Positions 17,588 through 27,313 are shown, counted from the stretch's first letter. The stretch is DNA of 64,000 bases from Arthrobacter sp. StoSoilB19 (GCF_019977275.1 NZ_AP024650.1:1550001-1614000); one strand, 5' to 3'. A program made the numbers and translations. The notes: generated from the letters alone by a model not told the origin.

Positions 17588-18571
17588 ATGGTTTACATCT
17601 GGAACGATCCGTCCGATGTCCCGGCGGATTTCGGCCCATCTGTTGTCACTTTCGGCAACTTCGACGGTGTTCACCGCGGCCACCAGCAGGTGCTGTCCCA
17701 GCTGATCCGCTCGGCCCGCCTTTCCCACGCCAAGGCTGTGGCCGTGACCTTCGACCCCCACCCGGCGGTAATCCACCGGCCCGAGGCCGCGCCCGAGCTC
17801 ATCATGGGCCTGGACGACAAACTGGACGCGCTGGGCGGACTCGGACTGGACGCCATTTTGGTGATCAAGTACTCACTGGATCTGGCCAGCCTCACGGCTG
17901 AGGAATTCGTGGAGCAGTACCTGGTGGACTGCCTCCACGCCAGCCACGTGGTGATCGGCCACGACGCCCGCTTTGGACGGGGCAACTCCGGAGACCTGGA
18001 CACCATGAAGGCGCTGGGCGACAAGTTCGGCTTCGATGTCCAGGTCATCAGCGAGTTCGGCGCCGAGGGCTACCCCCTGCATGACGACGACGGCACGGAC
18101 CGGCGCTGCTCCTCCACCTGGGTGCGCGAAGCCTTGCAGGAAGGCGATGTTGCCACCGCCGCCTCGGTCCTGGGCCGCCCGCACAGAATGCGCGGCGAAG
18201 TGGTTCACGGGGCAGCCCGCGGCCGCGCCCTCGGCTTCCCCACGGCAAACCTTTCCTCGAACGCCACGGGGCTGATCCCCGCAGACGGCATCTATGCGGG
18301 CTGGCTGGTGGACCAGGCGGGCACGCGCTGGCCTGCTGCGATCTCAGTGGGGTCCAATCCCACGTTCGAGGGCGTGAGCCGCCAGGTGGAGGCGCACGTC
18401 ATCGACAGGCCCAAGGAGGCCGTGGAGGACTTCGATCTGTACGGCCAGACAGTGATTGTTGAATTCGTGGCGCGGCTTCGCGGCATGGTGGCCTACCGTG
18501 GCCCTGAGGCACTGGTGGAACAAATGCGGCTGGATGTGGCCCAGGCCCACCAGCTCCTCAGCCACCACTGA
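17588..18571 (+). CDS. ribF: Bifunctional riboflavin kinase / FAD synthetase
   Basis: A 327-residue two-domain enzyme that converts riboflavin to FMN and then FAD. The N-terminal nucleotidyltransferase domain shows GNFDGVHRGHQQVL (HxGH-type motif), FDPHP and IGHDARFGRGNSGD. The C-terminal flavokinase domain shows GFPTANL, the substrate-binding loop and NPTFEG. The ATG at 17588 has GAGGG upstream and gives the normal family start (VYIWNDPSDVP). An ATG at 17558 would add ten residues. Confidence 0.95.
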   Translation: MVYIWNDPSDVPADFGPSVVTFGNFDGVHRGHQQVLSQLIRSARLSHAKAVAVTFDPHPAVIHRPEAAPELIMGLDDKLDALGGLGLDAILVIKYSLDLASLTAEEFVEQYLVDCLHASHVVIGHDARFGRGNSGDLDTMKALGDKFGFDVQVISEFGAEGYPLHDDDGTDRRCSSTWVREALQEGDVATAASVLGRPHRMRGEVVHGAARGRALGFPTANLSSNATGLIPADGIYAGWLVDQAGTRWPAAISVGSNPTFEGVSRQVEAHVIDRPKEAVEDFDLYGQTVIVEFVARLRGMVAYRGPEALVEQMRLDVAQAHQLLSHH

Positions 18572-18636
18572 CTGCAGCATCCGCCGGTTGCAAAACGTGG
18601 CTGCAACAACGGGGTGACAACAACGAAAGGCAGCAC

Positions 18637-19491
18637 GTGTCCGTCGAAAAGAACACCCGCAAGCTGGATGAGGGGATTGTCCGCGACTTCAGCTCGCGGA
18701 TGAGCTACGCCTCCTACCTGCAGCTTCCCACGCTGCTCAGCGCGCAGCAGCCGGTCAGCCAGCCCGAGCACCACGATGAACTGCTGTTCATCATCCAGCA
18801 CCAGACCACGGAGCTGTGGCTGAAGCTGGTCCTGCACGAGCTGCGCAGCGCGGCCGCGTGGCTCCGCGGGGACGACCTCGGTTCCGCGCTCAAGGGCATT
18901 GCCCGGGTCAAGCACATCCAGAAGACCCTTACCGAACAATGGTCTGTCCTGGCCACCCTGACACCCACCGAGTATTCGCAGTTCCGGGGCTTCCTGGGCA
19001 ACTCGTCAGGGTTCCAGTCGGCCCAGTACCGGGCGGTGGAATTCGTCCTGGGGAACAAGAACAGCAAGATGCTGCCCGTCTTCGAATCCGATCCGCAAGC
19101 CCACGCCATGCTGGCCGAACTGCTTGCCGCCCCCAGCATCTACGACGAGTTCCTGGCCTACCTCGCGCGGCAGGGCTTCGATGTGCCGGGATCGGTCCTG
19201 GACCGGGATGTGACCCAGGCCCATGAGTTCACCCCGGAACTGGTCCCGCTTTTCAAGCACATCTATGAAAACGCGGCGGACAACTGGGCTGCCTACGAGG
19301 CGTGCGAGGAACTGGTGGACCTGGAGGACAACTTCCAGCTCTGGCGGTTCCGCCACCTGCGCACCGTGCAGCGGACCATCGGCATGAAGACCGGCACCGG
19401 AGGATCCAGCGGTGTGACCTTCCTGCAAAAGGCCCTTGAATTGACGTTCTTCCCGGAATTATTCGCTGTCAGGACGGAGATCGGACAATGA
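18637..19491 (+). CDS. kynA: Tryptophan 2,3-dioxygenase
   Basis: A 284-residue haem enzyme that opens the indole ring of tryptophan to give N-formylkynurenine. Family motifs include YASYLQLPTLL, DELLFIIQHQTTELWLKL (with the active-site His in QHQ), SSGFQSAQYRAVEF and, near the end, WRFRHLRTVQRTIGMKTGTGGSSG (proximal haem His in RHL). The GTG start is preceded by AAAGG. Its stop overlaps the kynU start by 4 nt (ATGA), so the two are coupled. No kynurenine formamidase gene is adjacent. Confidence 0.95.
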   Translation: MSVEKNTRKLDEGIVRDFSSRMSYASYLQLPTLLSAQQPVSQPEHHDELLFIIQHQTTELWLKLVLHELRSAAAWLRGDDLGSALKGIARVKHIQKTLTEQWSVLATLTPTEYSQFRGFLGNSSGFQSAQYRAVEFVLGNKNSKMLPVFESDPQAHAMLAELLAAPSIYDEFLAYLARQGFDVPGSVLDRDVTQAHEFTPELVPLFKHIYENAADNWAAYEACEELVDLEDNFQLWRFRHLRTVQRTIGMKTGTGGSSGVTFLQKALELTFFPELFAVRTEIGQ

Positions 19492-20747
19492 GCATCCATC
19501 AGGAAAACCACCTCGATGTGTCTGCCGAAGCGCTCCGCGGGCGCGCCGAAGAGCTGGACCGCCGGGACGCCCTGGCACACTACCGGGACCTTTTCATTGG
19601 CACGGACACACCGCTGTCCTACCTGGACGGCAACTCCCTGGGCCGGCCCCTGACGCGCACTGCCGACGACGTCGCCGCCTTCATCCGGGACGAGTGGGGC
19701 GGACGCCTCATCCGTGGCTGGGACGAACAGTGGCTCAGCATGCCGCAGGCCATCGGGGACCAGCTCGGACGCGCCGTCCTCGGAGCTGCTCCGGGGCAGA
19801 CCATAATCGCCGATTCCACCACCGTGGTCCTCTACAAGCTGATCCGCGCGGCCCTGGCCGCCGTACAGGATCCAGACCGCAACGAGCTGGTGCTGGACAC
19901 GGAAAACTTCCCCACGGACCGCTACCTGGTGGAGGGCATCGCCCTTGAGGAAGGCCTCACCCTGCGCTGGATCGAGCCCGACCCGGCCGCCGGGGTGACC
20001 CTTGACCAGGTGCGCCAGGCCACCGGGCCGAGGACCGCCGTCGTCCTCCTCAGCCAGATCGCCTACCGCTCAGGCCACCTCGCGGACCTGCCGGGGATCA
20101 CCGCGGCAGTGCACGACGCCGGCGCGCTGGTGGTGTGGGACCTGTGCCATTCCGCGGGGTCGGTGGAGATCGACCTGGACGGTGCCGACGTGGACTTCGC
20201 AGCCGGCTGCACCTACAAGTACCTAAACGGGGGCCCGGGCTCGCCTGCTTTCGCCTACGTCAATGCCCGGCACCTGCCCTCGTTGAACCAGCCCATCTGG
20301 GGCTGGATGGGGCGGAAGGACGCCTTCGAGATGGCCGCCGGCTATGAACCCGCCGCCGGCATCCGGGGCTTCCTCAGCGGCACCCCCGCCATTTTCGGCA
20401 TGATTGCCATGCGGGGAACCCTGGACCTCATCGAGGAAGCCACCATGGCTGCCATCCGGGAGAAGTCCCAGGCCCTGACCGCATTCGCCGTGGAGGTCTT
20501 CGATGCCTGGCTGGCCCCGCTGGGAGCCGAACTGGCGTCGCCGCGGAACCCGGGGGAACGGGGCGGGCATATCACGGTGGACCATCCCAACTTCACCAAG
20601 GCCACCGTGGAAGCGCTCTGGGAAGGGGATGTCATCCCTGACTTCCGCTCTCCCCATGGCGTCCGGGTGGGGTTGTCGCCGTTGAGCACCAGTTTTGCGG
20701 AAGTGCTCCAGGGCATGGCGGCGATCCGGGCCCGGCTGCAGGGCTGA
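19488..20747 (+). CDS. kynU: Kynureninase
   Basis: A 419-residue PLP enzyme that splits kynurenine into anthranilate and alanine. YLDGNSLGRPLT near residue 45, the phosphate-binding region ADSTTVVLYKL, WDLCHSAGSVEIDL, and CTYKYLNGGPGSPAF with the PLP lysine at about K244 are all present. It is translationally coupled to kynA (ATGA overlap). Together they run the first and third steps of tryptophan degradation; the intervening formamidase must be encoded elsewhere. No transporter or regulator is linked. Confidence 0.95.
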   Translation: MSIHQENHLDVSAEALRGRAEELDRRDALAHYRDLFIGTDTPLSYLDGNSLGRPLTRTADDVAAFIRDEWGGRLIRGWDEQWLSMPQAIGDQLGRAVLGAAPGQTIIADSTTVVLYKLIRAALAAVQDPDRNELVLDTENFPTDRYLVEGIALEEGLTLRWIEPDPAAGVTLDQVRQATGPRTAVVLLSQIAYRSGHLADLPGITAAVHDAGALVVWDLCHSAGSVEIDLDGADVDFAAGCTYKYLNGGPGSPAFAYVNARHLPSLNQPIWGWMGRKDAFEMAAGYEPAAGIRGFLSGTPAIFGMIAMRGTLDLIEEATMAAIREKSQALTAFAVEVFDAWLAPLGAELASPRNPGERGGHITVDHPNFTKATVEALWEGDVIPDFRSPHGVRVGLSPLSTSFAEVLQGMAAIRARLQG

Positions 20748-20783
20748 CGGCGCACTGTTTCGACAAGGTTAGGCCGCGCCCGG

Positions 20784-20931
20784 TAAACTGGACGATGGAT
20801 CCGGCTGCAGTCCGTGGCGGCTGGTTCCTGTTGTGGTCGGCCTTCCCCGGTTATCCGGATCAGGACCAGCACGGCAGACCCGGCAGTGAATTACTGACCT
20901 GGGCCCTCACGGCACATCCCAAGGAGATATT
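20784..20931 (+). promoter_or_regulatory. rpsO promoter and long 5' leader
   Basis: TAAACT at 20784-20789 is a good -10 box. It gives a leader of about 135 nt before rpsO, long for a 90-codon ribosomal protein gene. AAGGAG precedes the GTG by about 6 nt. Leaders of rpsO often fold into S15-binding regulatory structures; I cannot fold this one here, so autoregulation is inference. Confidence 0.45.
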
Positions 20932-21201
20932 GTGGCACTTGACGCCGCTGTAAAGCAGTCCATCATCAAGGAATACGCAACTGGCGAAGGTGACACCGGT
21001 TCACCCGAGGTCCAGGTTGCTGTCCTGACCCAGCGGATCAAGGATCTGACTGAGCACATGAAGGAGCACAAGCACGACTACCACACCCAGCGCGGTCTGC
21101 TGGCCATGGTTGGTCGTCGCAAGCGCATGCTGAGCTACCTCAAGAAGACTGACATCGCCCGCTACCGTTCGCTCATCGAGCGTCTCGGCCTGCGCCGCTA
21201 G
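20932..21201 (+). CDS. rpsO: 30S ribosomal protein S15
   Basis: An 89-residue S15, which binds the central domain of 16S rRNA (helices 20-22) early in 30S assembly. Signature segments are [37 protein letters not shown] and [23 protein letters not shown]. It has a GTG start with AAGGAG upstream. It lies before pnp, as in most bacteria, with a terminator-like hairpin between them. Confidence 0.98.
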   Translation: MALDAAVKQSIIKEYATGEGDTGSPEVQVAVLTQRIKDLTEHMKEHKHDYHTQRGLLAMVGRRKRMLSYLKKTDIARYRSLIERLGLRR

Positions 21202-21212
21202 TCACACTTTGG

Positions 21213-21246
21213 GGCGGCCCTTTCCCTCCGGAACGGGCCGCCTTCT
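21213..21246 (+). terminator. Hairpin after rpsO (partial terminator)
   Basis: GGCGGCCC pairs with GGGCCGCC around a loop of about 14 nt, followed by TTCTT. The U-run is weak, so some read-through into pnp is expected. Confidence 0.6.
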
Positions 21247-21410
21247 TCAAATAAAAACTAAACAGGAGGATCAACCGCATCACGCATTCGCGGTCCTCGG
21301 TAGTGATCCCCGGGAACGGCTTCGTTGACTGAAGCCGGCGGCCCGTGGGTCTCGATCGATGACCGGGTGCAGGGCCAGTAGACAGATGCTGGCTGGGTTG
21401 ATGCGGCTGG

Positions 21411-21441
21411 ACTTCCGTAAATAGAAACGGAGGTGACTCTC
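21411..21441 (+). promoter_or_regulatory. pnp translation-initiation region with hairpin next to the ribosome-binding site
   Basis: TTCCGT and ACGGA can pair around AAATAGAA. This places the start of GGAGGTGA (21429-21436), a near-perfect Shine-Dalgarno sequence, in or beside a small stem. The sequence lies 5 nt before the TTG at 21442 and decides that start over the GTG at 21433. About 195 nt of further leader separates it from the rpsO hairpin. Confidence 0.55.
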
Positions 21442-23700
21442 TTGGAGGGTCCCGAAATCCAGTTCTCGGAAGCAGTCATTGACAATGGCCGTTTCGGCAA
21501 GCGCGTAATCCGCTTTGAAACCGGCCGCCTCGCCAAGCAGGCAGCCGGCGCAGCAATGGTGTACATCGACGATGACACCGCCCTGCTGTCCGCAACCACC
21601 GCCGGCAAGCACCCGCGTGAAGGCTTCGACTTCTTCCCGCTCACGGTCGACGTCGAAGAGCGCATGTACGCTGCCGGCCGTATCCCGGGCTCGTTCTTCC
21701 GCCGCGAAGGCCGCCCGTCCACCGAAGCCATCCTGGCCTGCCGCCTGATGGACCGCCCGCTGCGCCCCGCCTTCATCAAGGGCCTGCGCAACGAGGTCCA
21801 GATCGTGGTCACCGTCCTGGCCATCAACCCCGATGAGCTGTACGACGTCGTTGCCATCAACGCTTCCTCGATGTCCACCCAGCTGTCCGGCCTCCCGTTC
21901 TCCGGCCCCATCGGCGGCGTCCGTGTTGCCCTGGTCAACGACGAAAACGGATCGCAGTGGGTTGCCTTCCCCAAGCACTCGCAGCTGGAAAACTCCGTGT
22001 TCAACATGGTGGTTGCCGGCCGCGTTGCCGGTGACGACGTCGCCATCATGATGGTCGAGGCCGAAGCAACCGACAACTCCTGGAACCTCATCAAGGAACA
22101 GGGCGCCACCGCCCCCACCGAAGAGGTTGTGGCCGAGGGCCTGGAGGCTGCCAAGCCGTTCATCAAGGCACTCTGCGACGCCCAGGCCGACCTCGCCGCA
22201 CGCGCTGCAAAGCCCACGGTCGAGTTCCCGGTCTTCCTGGACTACGAAGACGACGCTTACGCCGCCGTCGAATCCGCTGCCGCCGAAAAGCTCGCCGCTG
22301 TCTTCCAGATCGCCGACAAGCAGGAACGCGACAACGCCTCCGACGCGCTCAAGGACGAGGTCCTCGCCGGCCTGGCAGGCCAGTTCGAAGGCCGCGAAAA
22401 GGAGCTGTCCGCTGCTTTCCGCTCCGTCACCAAGCACGTTGTGCGCCAGCGCATCCTCAAGGACCAGATCCGCATTGACGGCCGCGGCCTGACGGACATC
22501 CGCCAGCTCACCGCAGAGGTCGAGGTTCTGCCCCGCGTTCACGGTTCGGCCATCTTCGAGCGCGGCGAGACCCAGATCATGGGTGTCACCACGCTGAACA
22601 TGCTCAAGATGGAACAGCAGATCGACTCGCTGTCACCCGTCACCCGCAAGCGCTACATGCACAACTACAACTTCCCGCCGTACTCCACCGGTGAGACCGG
22701 CCGCGTGGGCTCGCCCAAGCGCCGCGAAATCGGCCACGGTGCCCTGGCAGAGCGCGCCATCGTGCCCGTGCTGCCGTCCCGCGAGGAATTCCCGTACGCC
22801 ATCCGCCAGGTATCCGAGGCCCTCGGCTCCAACGGCTCCACGTCGATGGGTTCCGTCTGCGCCTCCACCCTGTCCCTGCTGAACGCCGGTGTGCCCCTGA
22901 AGGCCGCCGTCGCCGGCATCGCCATGGGCCTGGTGTCCGACCAGGTTGACGGCCAGACCCGCTACGCGGCACTGACCGACATCCTCGGCGCCGAAGACGC
23001 CTTCGGTGACATGGACTTCAAGGTTGCCGGTACCGCCGAGTTCGTCACGGCCATCCAGCTGGACACCAAACTCGACGGCATCCCCGCTTCCGTGCTCGCG
23101 GCAGCCCTGAAGCAGGCCCGAGAGGCGCGCCTGCACATCCTCGAGGTCATCAACTCGGCCATCGACACCCCGGACGAGCTCTCCGAGTTCGCACCGCGCG
23201 TCATCGCCGTCAAGATCCCCGTGGACAAGATCGGCGAGGTCATCGGCCCCAAGGGCAAGATGATCAACCAGATCCAGGAAGACACCGGCGCCGACATCTC
23301 CATCGAGGACGACGGCACGGTCTACATTGGCGCCACGAACGGTCCGTCTGCAGATGCAGCACGCTCCGCCATCAACGCCATCGCCAACCCGCAGGTCCCG
23401 GAGATCGGCGAGCGTTACCTGGGCACGGTGGTCAAGACCACCACCTTCGGTGCCTTCGTGTCGCTGACCCCGGGCAAGGACGGCCTGCTGCACATCTCCG
23501 AGCTGCGCAAGATCGCCGGCGGCAAGCGGGTGGACAACGTTGACGACGTTGTTTCCGTGGGCCAGAAGATCCAGGTGGAAATCACCAAGATCGATGACCG
23601 CGGAAAGCTGTCCCTGTCTCCGGTCGTGGCTGAAGAGGAAGGCGCCGACGACACCGAGCGCGTTCACGCCACGGAGCCTGCTGAAGGCGCTGAGGTCTAA
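21442..23700 (+). CDS. pnp: Polyribonucleotide nucleotidyltransferase (PNPase)
   Basis: A 752-residue PNPase, a 3'-5' phosphorolytic exoribonuclease of RNA decay. Two RNase PH-like domains are visible ([38 protein letters not shown]; later [18 protein letters not shown] and [11 protein letters not shown]). Then come the KH domain ([20 protein letters not shown]) and the S1 domain ([17 protein letters not shown]). The TTG start gives the N-terminus [11 protein letters not shown] and has the best ribosome-binding site in the window. A strong hairpin follows the gene. Confidence 0.97.
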   Translation: MEGPEIQFSEAVIDNGRFGKRVIRFETGRLAKQAAGAAMVYIDDDTALLSATTAGKHPREGFDFFPLTVDVEERMYAAGRIPGSFFRREGRPSTEAILACRLMDRPLRPAFIKGLRNEVQIVVTVLAINPDELYDVVAINASSMSTQLSGLPFSGPIGGVRVALVNDENGSQWVAFPKHSQLENSVFNMVVAGRVAGDDVAIMMVEAEATDNSWNLIKEQGATAPTEEVVAEGLEAAKPFIKALCDAQADLAARAAKPTVEFPVFLDYEDDAYAAVESAAAEKLAAVFQIADKQERDNASDALKDEVLAGLAGQFEGREKELSAAFRSVTKHVVRQRILKDQIRIDGRGLTDIRQLTAEVEVLPRVHGSAIFERGETQIMGVTTLNMLKMEQQIDSLSPVTRKRYMHNYNFPPYSTGETGRVGSPKRREIGHGALAERAIVPVLPSREEFPYAIRQVSEALGSNGSTSMGSVCASTLSLLNAGVPLKAAVAGIAMGLVSDQVDGQTRYAALTDILGAEDAFGDMDFKVAGTAEFVTAIQLDTKLDGIPASVLAAALKQAREARLHILEVINSAIDTPDELSEFAPRVIAVKIPVDKIGEVIGPKGKMINQIQEDTGADISIEDDGTVYIGATNGPSADAARSAINAIANPQVPEIGERYLGTVVKTTTFGAFVSLTPGKDGLLHISELRKIAGGKRVDNVDDVVSVGQKIQVEITKIDDRGKLSLSPVVAEEEGADDTERVHATEPAEGAEV

Positions 23701-23730
23701 CAGCAGGGGCTTCCCGGCATAAGCATGAAT

Positions 23731-23766
23731 CGGCGGGACCGGTGGATGATCCACCGGTCCCGCCGC
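23731..23766. terminator. Strong hairpin after pnp
   Basis: A 16-bp perfect stem (CGGCGGGACCGGTGGA with its complement) around a TGA loop. No long T-run follows, but the stability and position after pnp fit a terminator or mRNA-stabilising structure. It lies 47 nt before the M16 peptidase start. Confidence 0.7.
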
Positions 23767-23812
23767 TGTTACGATGGCAGCCAGATCCGGCTGCCCGTCC
23801 TGAAAGGCATCA

Positions 23813-25156
23813 ATGACTGTTGTACCCCTGCCGCTTGAGCAGAACCACGCCGGCGACACCCTGGTCCACGGCTCCGACGGCGGGTCCGAGGTGCGGCGTT
23901 CAGTGCTGCCAGGGGGAGTGCGGGTACTGACCGAGGCGATGCCGGGACAGCGGTCTGCCACCATCGGCTTCTGGGTGGGCGTCGGATCCCGTGACGAGGC
24001 ACCCGGCCAGCACGGGTCCACCCACTTCCTTGAACACCTGCTGTTCAAGGGCACCAAGCGCCGCACGGCCTTGGAGATTGCTTCCGCGTTTGACGAGGTG
24101 GGCGGCGAATCGAACGCGGCAACAGCCAAGGAAAGCACCTGCTACTTTGCGCGGGTGCTGGACTCGGACCTTCCCATGGCCATCGACGTCATCGCTGACA
24201 TGATCACCGGCGCCGTGCTGGATCCTGACGAGATGGAGCAGGAACGGGACGTCATCCTGGAAGAAATTGCCATGGACAGTGATGACCCCACTGATGTGGC
24301 GCACGAGCACTTCGTCGCCGCGGTCCTCGGCAGCCATCCGCTGGGACGGCCCATCGGCGGCACTCCCGCCGCCATCAAGGCCGTAGCCCGCGATTCCGTG
24401 TGGGAGCACTACCGCAGGTACTACAAGCCGGAAGAGCTGGTCATTACCGCCGCCGGCGGCCTGGACCACGACGTCGTATGCGGACTCGTGGTGGATGCCC
24501 TCCAGACCGCGGGCTGGTCGCTTAAGCCGGACGCCGCGCCGGTGCAGCGGCGTTCCACCGAACGTGCCCTGATCACGGGAACGGCGGGCCTGCATGTGGT
24601 CAAGCGGGCCGTGGAGCAGGCGAACATCATCATGGGCTGCCCCACGATCGTTGCCACCGATGAACGCCGCTACGTCATGAGTGTCCTGAACGCGGTCCTG
24701 GGCGGCGGCATGTCCTCGCGGCTGTTCCAGGAAGTCCGTGAGAAGCGCGGGCTGGTTTACTCCACTTACTCCTTTGCCTCGTCCTACGCCGACGCCGGCT
24801 ACTTTGGGATGTACGCGGGCTGCACGCCGTCCAAGGTCCGGCAGGTGCTGGACCTGCTGGCTGTGGAGCTCGACAAGCTCGCGGAACACGGGATTTCAGA
24901 CGACGAACTGCGCAAGGCCGTGGGACAACTGGGCGGCGGAATCGTCCTGGCACTGGAGGACACCGGCTCCCGGATGTCCCGGCTGGGCCGCGCCGAACTG
25001 GTGTCCGGCGAGTACCAGGACATTGACGAAACACTGCGGCTGATCAAAGCCGTCACCACGGAACAGGTCCAGGAACTTGCCGCCGAACTCGCCGCCGCGC
25101 CCCGGACCGTCACCGTGGTTGGCCCGTTCGACGAGACCGAAACCTTCGGCCTGTAG
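23813..25156 (+). CDS. M16-family zinc peptidase (processing-peptidase-like)
   Basis: A 447-residue M16 (insulinase/mitochondrial processing peptidase-like) protein. The inverted zinc motif HFLEH is at residues 71-75, with the distal glutamate in the downstream ERDVILEEIAM segment. The C-terminal half has the GGMSSRLFQEVREKRGLVYS region. It has no signal peptide and follows pnp, the standard order in actinobacteria and Firmicutes, where its substrate remains poorly known. GAAAGG lies 6 nt before the ATG. Confidence 0.92.
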   Translation: MTVVPLPLEQNHAGDTLVHGSDGGSEVRRSVLPGGVRVLTEAMPGQRSATIGFWVGVGSRDEAPGQHGSTHFLEHLLFKGTKRRTALEIASAFDEVGGESNAATAKESTCYFARVLDSDLPMAIDVIADMITGAVLDPDEMEQERDVILEEIAMDSDDPTDVAHEHFVAAVLGSHPLGRPIGGTPAAIKAVARDSVWEHYRRYYKPEELVITAAGGLDHDVVCGLVVDALQTAGWSLKPDAAPVQRRSTERALITGTAGLHVVKRAVEQANIIMGCPTIVATDERRYVMSVLNAVLGGGMSSRLFQEVREKRGLVYSTYSFASSYADAGYFGMYAGCTPSKVRQVLDLLAVELDKLAEHGISDDELRKAVGQLGGGIVLALEDTGSRMSRLGRAELVSGEYQDIDETLRLIKAVTTEQVQELAAELAAAPRTVTVVGPFDETETFGL

Positions 25157-25254
25157 CACCCCGCGCCGCGGAGATGCCGCGGAGACGCTGGCGGCCCGGC
25201 TCTGCAGAGTCCATCCTGAGTGGGGAGTGATCTTCGGCAGGGGAAGGCGGAACG

Positions 25255-25761
25255 GTGAACGGGCCAGGAGCGGAGCACGGACATCCGGCGTTAGCGAACC
25301 TGCTGGGTCACTGGCAGGGCTTTACACACGTGGCTGCCGGTCCCTGGGGGCCGGAACACCGCGTGAGCGCCCAGGTGTCCTACACGCAGGTTGCCGGGGG
25401 TCTCGGCGTGGTGCAGAGCTACCGGCACATTGAACCGGACGGCAGCCACTTCGAAGGCCACGGCATCTTCACGATCGATCCGGTCCACAACGACGTGCTG
25501 TGGTACTACGTTGACAGCACCGGCGTGCCGCCCGGCAACGCCGCCCGCTGCACCTGGCGCGACGGCGTCCTCCGTGTTGAACGCCGCAATGCCGGAGGCT
25601 GGACGCGCCACTCCATCGAGGTGGCGAACGGTGTCCTGACACACGTCACCGAATTGCGTTCGCCCGGGCGGGACGACGGCGGCGACGCCCCGGAGGCCGG
25701 TGTGGACGGCGAGGCTTTGTCCCACAGGCCATTCATGCGCTCGGAATTCCACCGCGCCTGA
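25255..25761 (+). CDS. Small DUF1579/lipocalin-like protein of unknown function
   Basis: A 168-residue cytoplasmic protein starting at a GTG. The pattern LLGHWQGFTHVAAGPWGP, then HRVSAQVSYTQVAGGLGVVQSY and DVLWYYVDSTG, suggests a small beta-barrel of the DUF1579/fatty-acid-binding-like type, in which a GxWxG-like turn opens the barrel. The exact family is not certain and no ligand can be inferred. It is convergent, with only 7 nt to the next gene on the minus strand. A purine-rich AAGGCGG precedes the start. Confidence 0.55.
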   Translation: MNGPGAEHGHPALANLLGHWQGFTHVAAGPWGPEHRVSAQVSYTQVAGGLGVVQSYRHIEPDGSHFEGHGIFTIDPVHNDVLWYYVDSTGVPPGNAARCTWRDGVLRVERRNAGGWTRHSIEVANGVLTHVTELRSPGRDDGGDAPEAGVDGEALSHRPFMRSEFHRA

Positions 25762-25768
25762 GGCATGG

Positions 25769-26050
25769 CTAGGACGCCGCCTCGATAATGCGCGTTTTCG
25801 GCGCACCGGCGAGGGCAGGGGCGTTGGCGGGCGAACGCCATACCTGTGTTCGAAGGTTCGTGAGCAGCTGCTCTGCCTGGGCCAGGTCCGCGAAGTCGAG
25901 TTCCACAACAATGTATTGCGGTTCGCCCACGGGCCGGCCTATCCGGTGCGCGAGAACCCCTGACGCGGACCGGCCCACCGGATCCCGGTCGAATGCCGCC
26001 TTCCACGTGCTGAAATCGGTGATGCTGTGTTCGATCTGCAGGGTGAACAT
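25769..26050 (-). CDS. Small dimeric alpha/beta-barrel (antibiotic-monooxygenase-like) protein
   Basis: A 93-residue protein beginning [23 protein letters not shown]. The HxxxDFxxWKxxFDxDP pattern and later [21 protein letters not shown] fit the ferredoxin-like dimeric barrel fold of small monooxygenase-like proteins. No catalytic role can be assigned. AAGGAG lies 6 nt before the ATG. A much longer frame runs upstream on this strand to 27262, but it overlaps the LuxR-type gene and lacks protein-like sequence, so only this part is called. It is divergent from the regulator gene. Confidence 0.7.
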   Translation of the reverse strand: MFTLQIEHSITDFSTWKAAFDRDPVGRSASGVLAHRIGRPVGEPQYIVVELDFADLAQAEQLLTNLRTQVWRSPANAPALAGAPKTRIIEAAS

Positions 26051-26179
26051 CCCAGTCTCCTTACTCGTCCCGCCAGGTTGGAGGACGCTCCACGCTGCTA
26101 AAGCTAGACGGTCCGGGCTGCGGCGGGTATCCCAGAATTCTGGGTGGCAGCGCCTCCGGGTTGCCCGGGATGGCCGGAG

Positions 26180-26185
26180 CATACT
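26180..26185 (+). promoter_or_regulatory. -10 box of a probable leaderless promoter
   Basis: CATACT, one mismatch from TATACT, ends 6 nt before the ATG at 26192. No ribosome-binding site is visible. Confidence 0.4.
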
Positions 26186-26191
26186 TGGAAC

Positions 26192-27313
26192 ATGACCAAG
26201 GGCTGGGCTGGAAACCGGAGCCAGGAGCGCATCCGACTCCTGGCAGGCTCGGACCTGGATCACCAAGCTCTCCGGACAGCGATTCTGGCAGAAGTGGCCA
26301 CCATGGTGCCTTTCGATGCATTCGTTTGGCCGCTGTGTGATCCCGTCACGACGGTAGGGATGGCGCCGAGGGCCAGGATTCCCTGCCCCCAGGAGTTGCC
26401 CACACTTATCCGCCTCAAGTACCTCTCCGGGGCCGGCCGCTGGACCGAGCTGATGCATTCGCCGGTGCCGGCGGCATCCCTCCTGAAGGCAACGCAGGGA
26501 GAGCCCTCCCGCAGCCCGGTGTGGAGTGGCGTGTTGCAACGCTATGGGGTCCGCGATGTACTGTCCGTCGTGTTTGCCGACAAGTATGGGTGCTGGGCCT
26601 GGCTCGATTTGTGGCGGACGGGCGATTCGGTCCCCTTCACGGATGAGGAAACTGCGTACCTGGGCGAGCCCGCAGCGGCAGTGACCGCCGGCCTGCGGAG
26701 GTCCGTGGCCAGGCAGTTTCGGACTCGACTGGAACCGGAACCTGGCCCGGACCCGGCCGCCGGGACAGGAGCCGGGCAGCCCGGATTGCCGGAGCAGGCT
26801 GTCCTCACCCTGGACGACGATCTGGCGATAGCTGGCCGAACGGCGTCCGTGGACGACTGGCTGCAGCTGCTTCAGCCTGGTCCGGTCCCTCACGATCATG
26901 TGCCTGCTGAGGTGTTGAACGTTGCTGCCCAGCTGGCGGCAAGGGAAGCACTGGTGGACACCCACGCCGCGGAATGCAGGGTGTACGTCGGGGCGGGCCG
27001 CTGGGCCTCCCTGCGGGCCAACCGCATGGAGTCGGGAGTGTCCGGACCCACTCCACCGGTGGCCGTGACGATTCAGGCCAGCACGCCTGCCGCGCGGCTT
27101 GACATGTTTGCCCGGGCGTTTGGCCTGACACCCCGGCAGGGGGAACTGCTGTGGCTCACTGCAACAGGGGCCGATACGGCAGCCATGGCGGATGCCCAGG
27201 GCGTGACACCGTACACGGTCCAGGACCAATTCAAGCAACTCTTCCAGGCTTGCGGAGTCCACAGCCGGGCGTCACTGCTGGCCATTGCCCTGGGAACGGG
27301 GGCCCGGGTCTAG
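26192..27313 (+). CDS. LuxR-type helix-turn-helix transcriptional regulator with N-terminal sensor-like region
   Basis: A 373-residue protein. The last 60 residues ([20 protein letters not shown], then [20 protein letters not shown]) are a LuxR/GerE helix-turn-helix, with the LTPRQ opening and a divergent recognition helix. The N-terminal 170 residues resemble a GAF-like sensor ([19 protein letters not shown], then [20 protein letters not shown]), with no phospho-acceptor or autoinducer domain evident. A long Pro/Gly linker joins the parts. It is divergent from the small barrel protein gene, which is a reasonable target by position only. The start at 26192 is preferred over 26144 because of the -10 box. 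Confidence 0.8.
   Translation: MTKGWAGNRSQERIRLLAGSDLDHQALRTAILAEVATMVPFDAFVWPLCDPVTTVGMAPRARIPCPQELPTLIRLKYLSGAGRWTELMHSPVPAASLLKATQGEPSRSPVWSGVLQRYGVRDVLSVVFADKYGCWAWLDLWRTGDSVPFTDEETAYLGEPAAAVTAGLRRSVARQFRTRLEPEPGPDPAAGTGAGQPGLPEQAVLTLDDDLAIAGRTASVDDWLQLLQPGPVPHDHVPAEVLNVAAQLAAREALVDTHAAECRVYVGAGRWASLRANRMESGVSGPTPPVAVTIQASTPAARLDMFARAFGLTPRQGELLWLTATGADTAAMADAQGVTPYTVQDQFKQLFQACGVHSRASLLAIALGTGARV

Noticed and set aside
26051..27262. Upstream extension of the small barrel-protein frame to 497 codons on the minus strand
   Set aside because: It overlaps the LuxR-type gene antisense, and only the last 93 codons, which begin with a good ribosome-binding site, look like protein.
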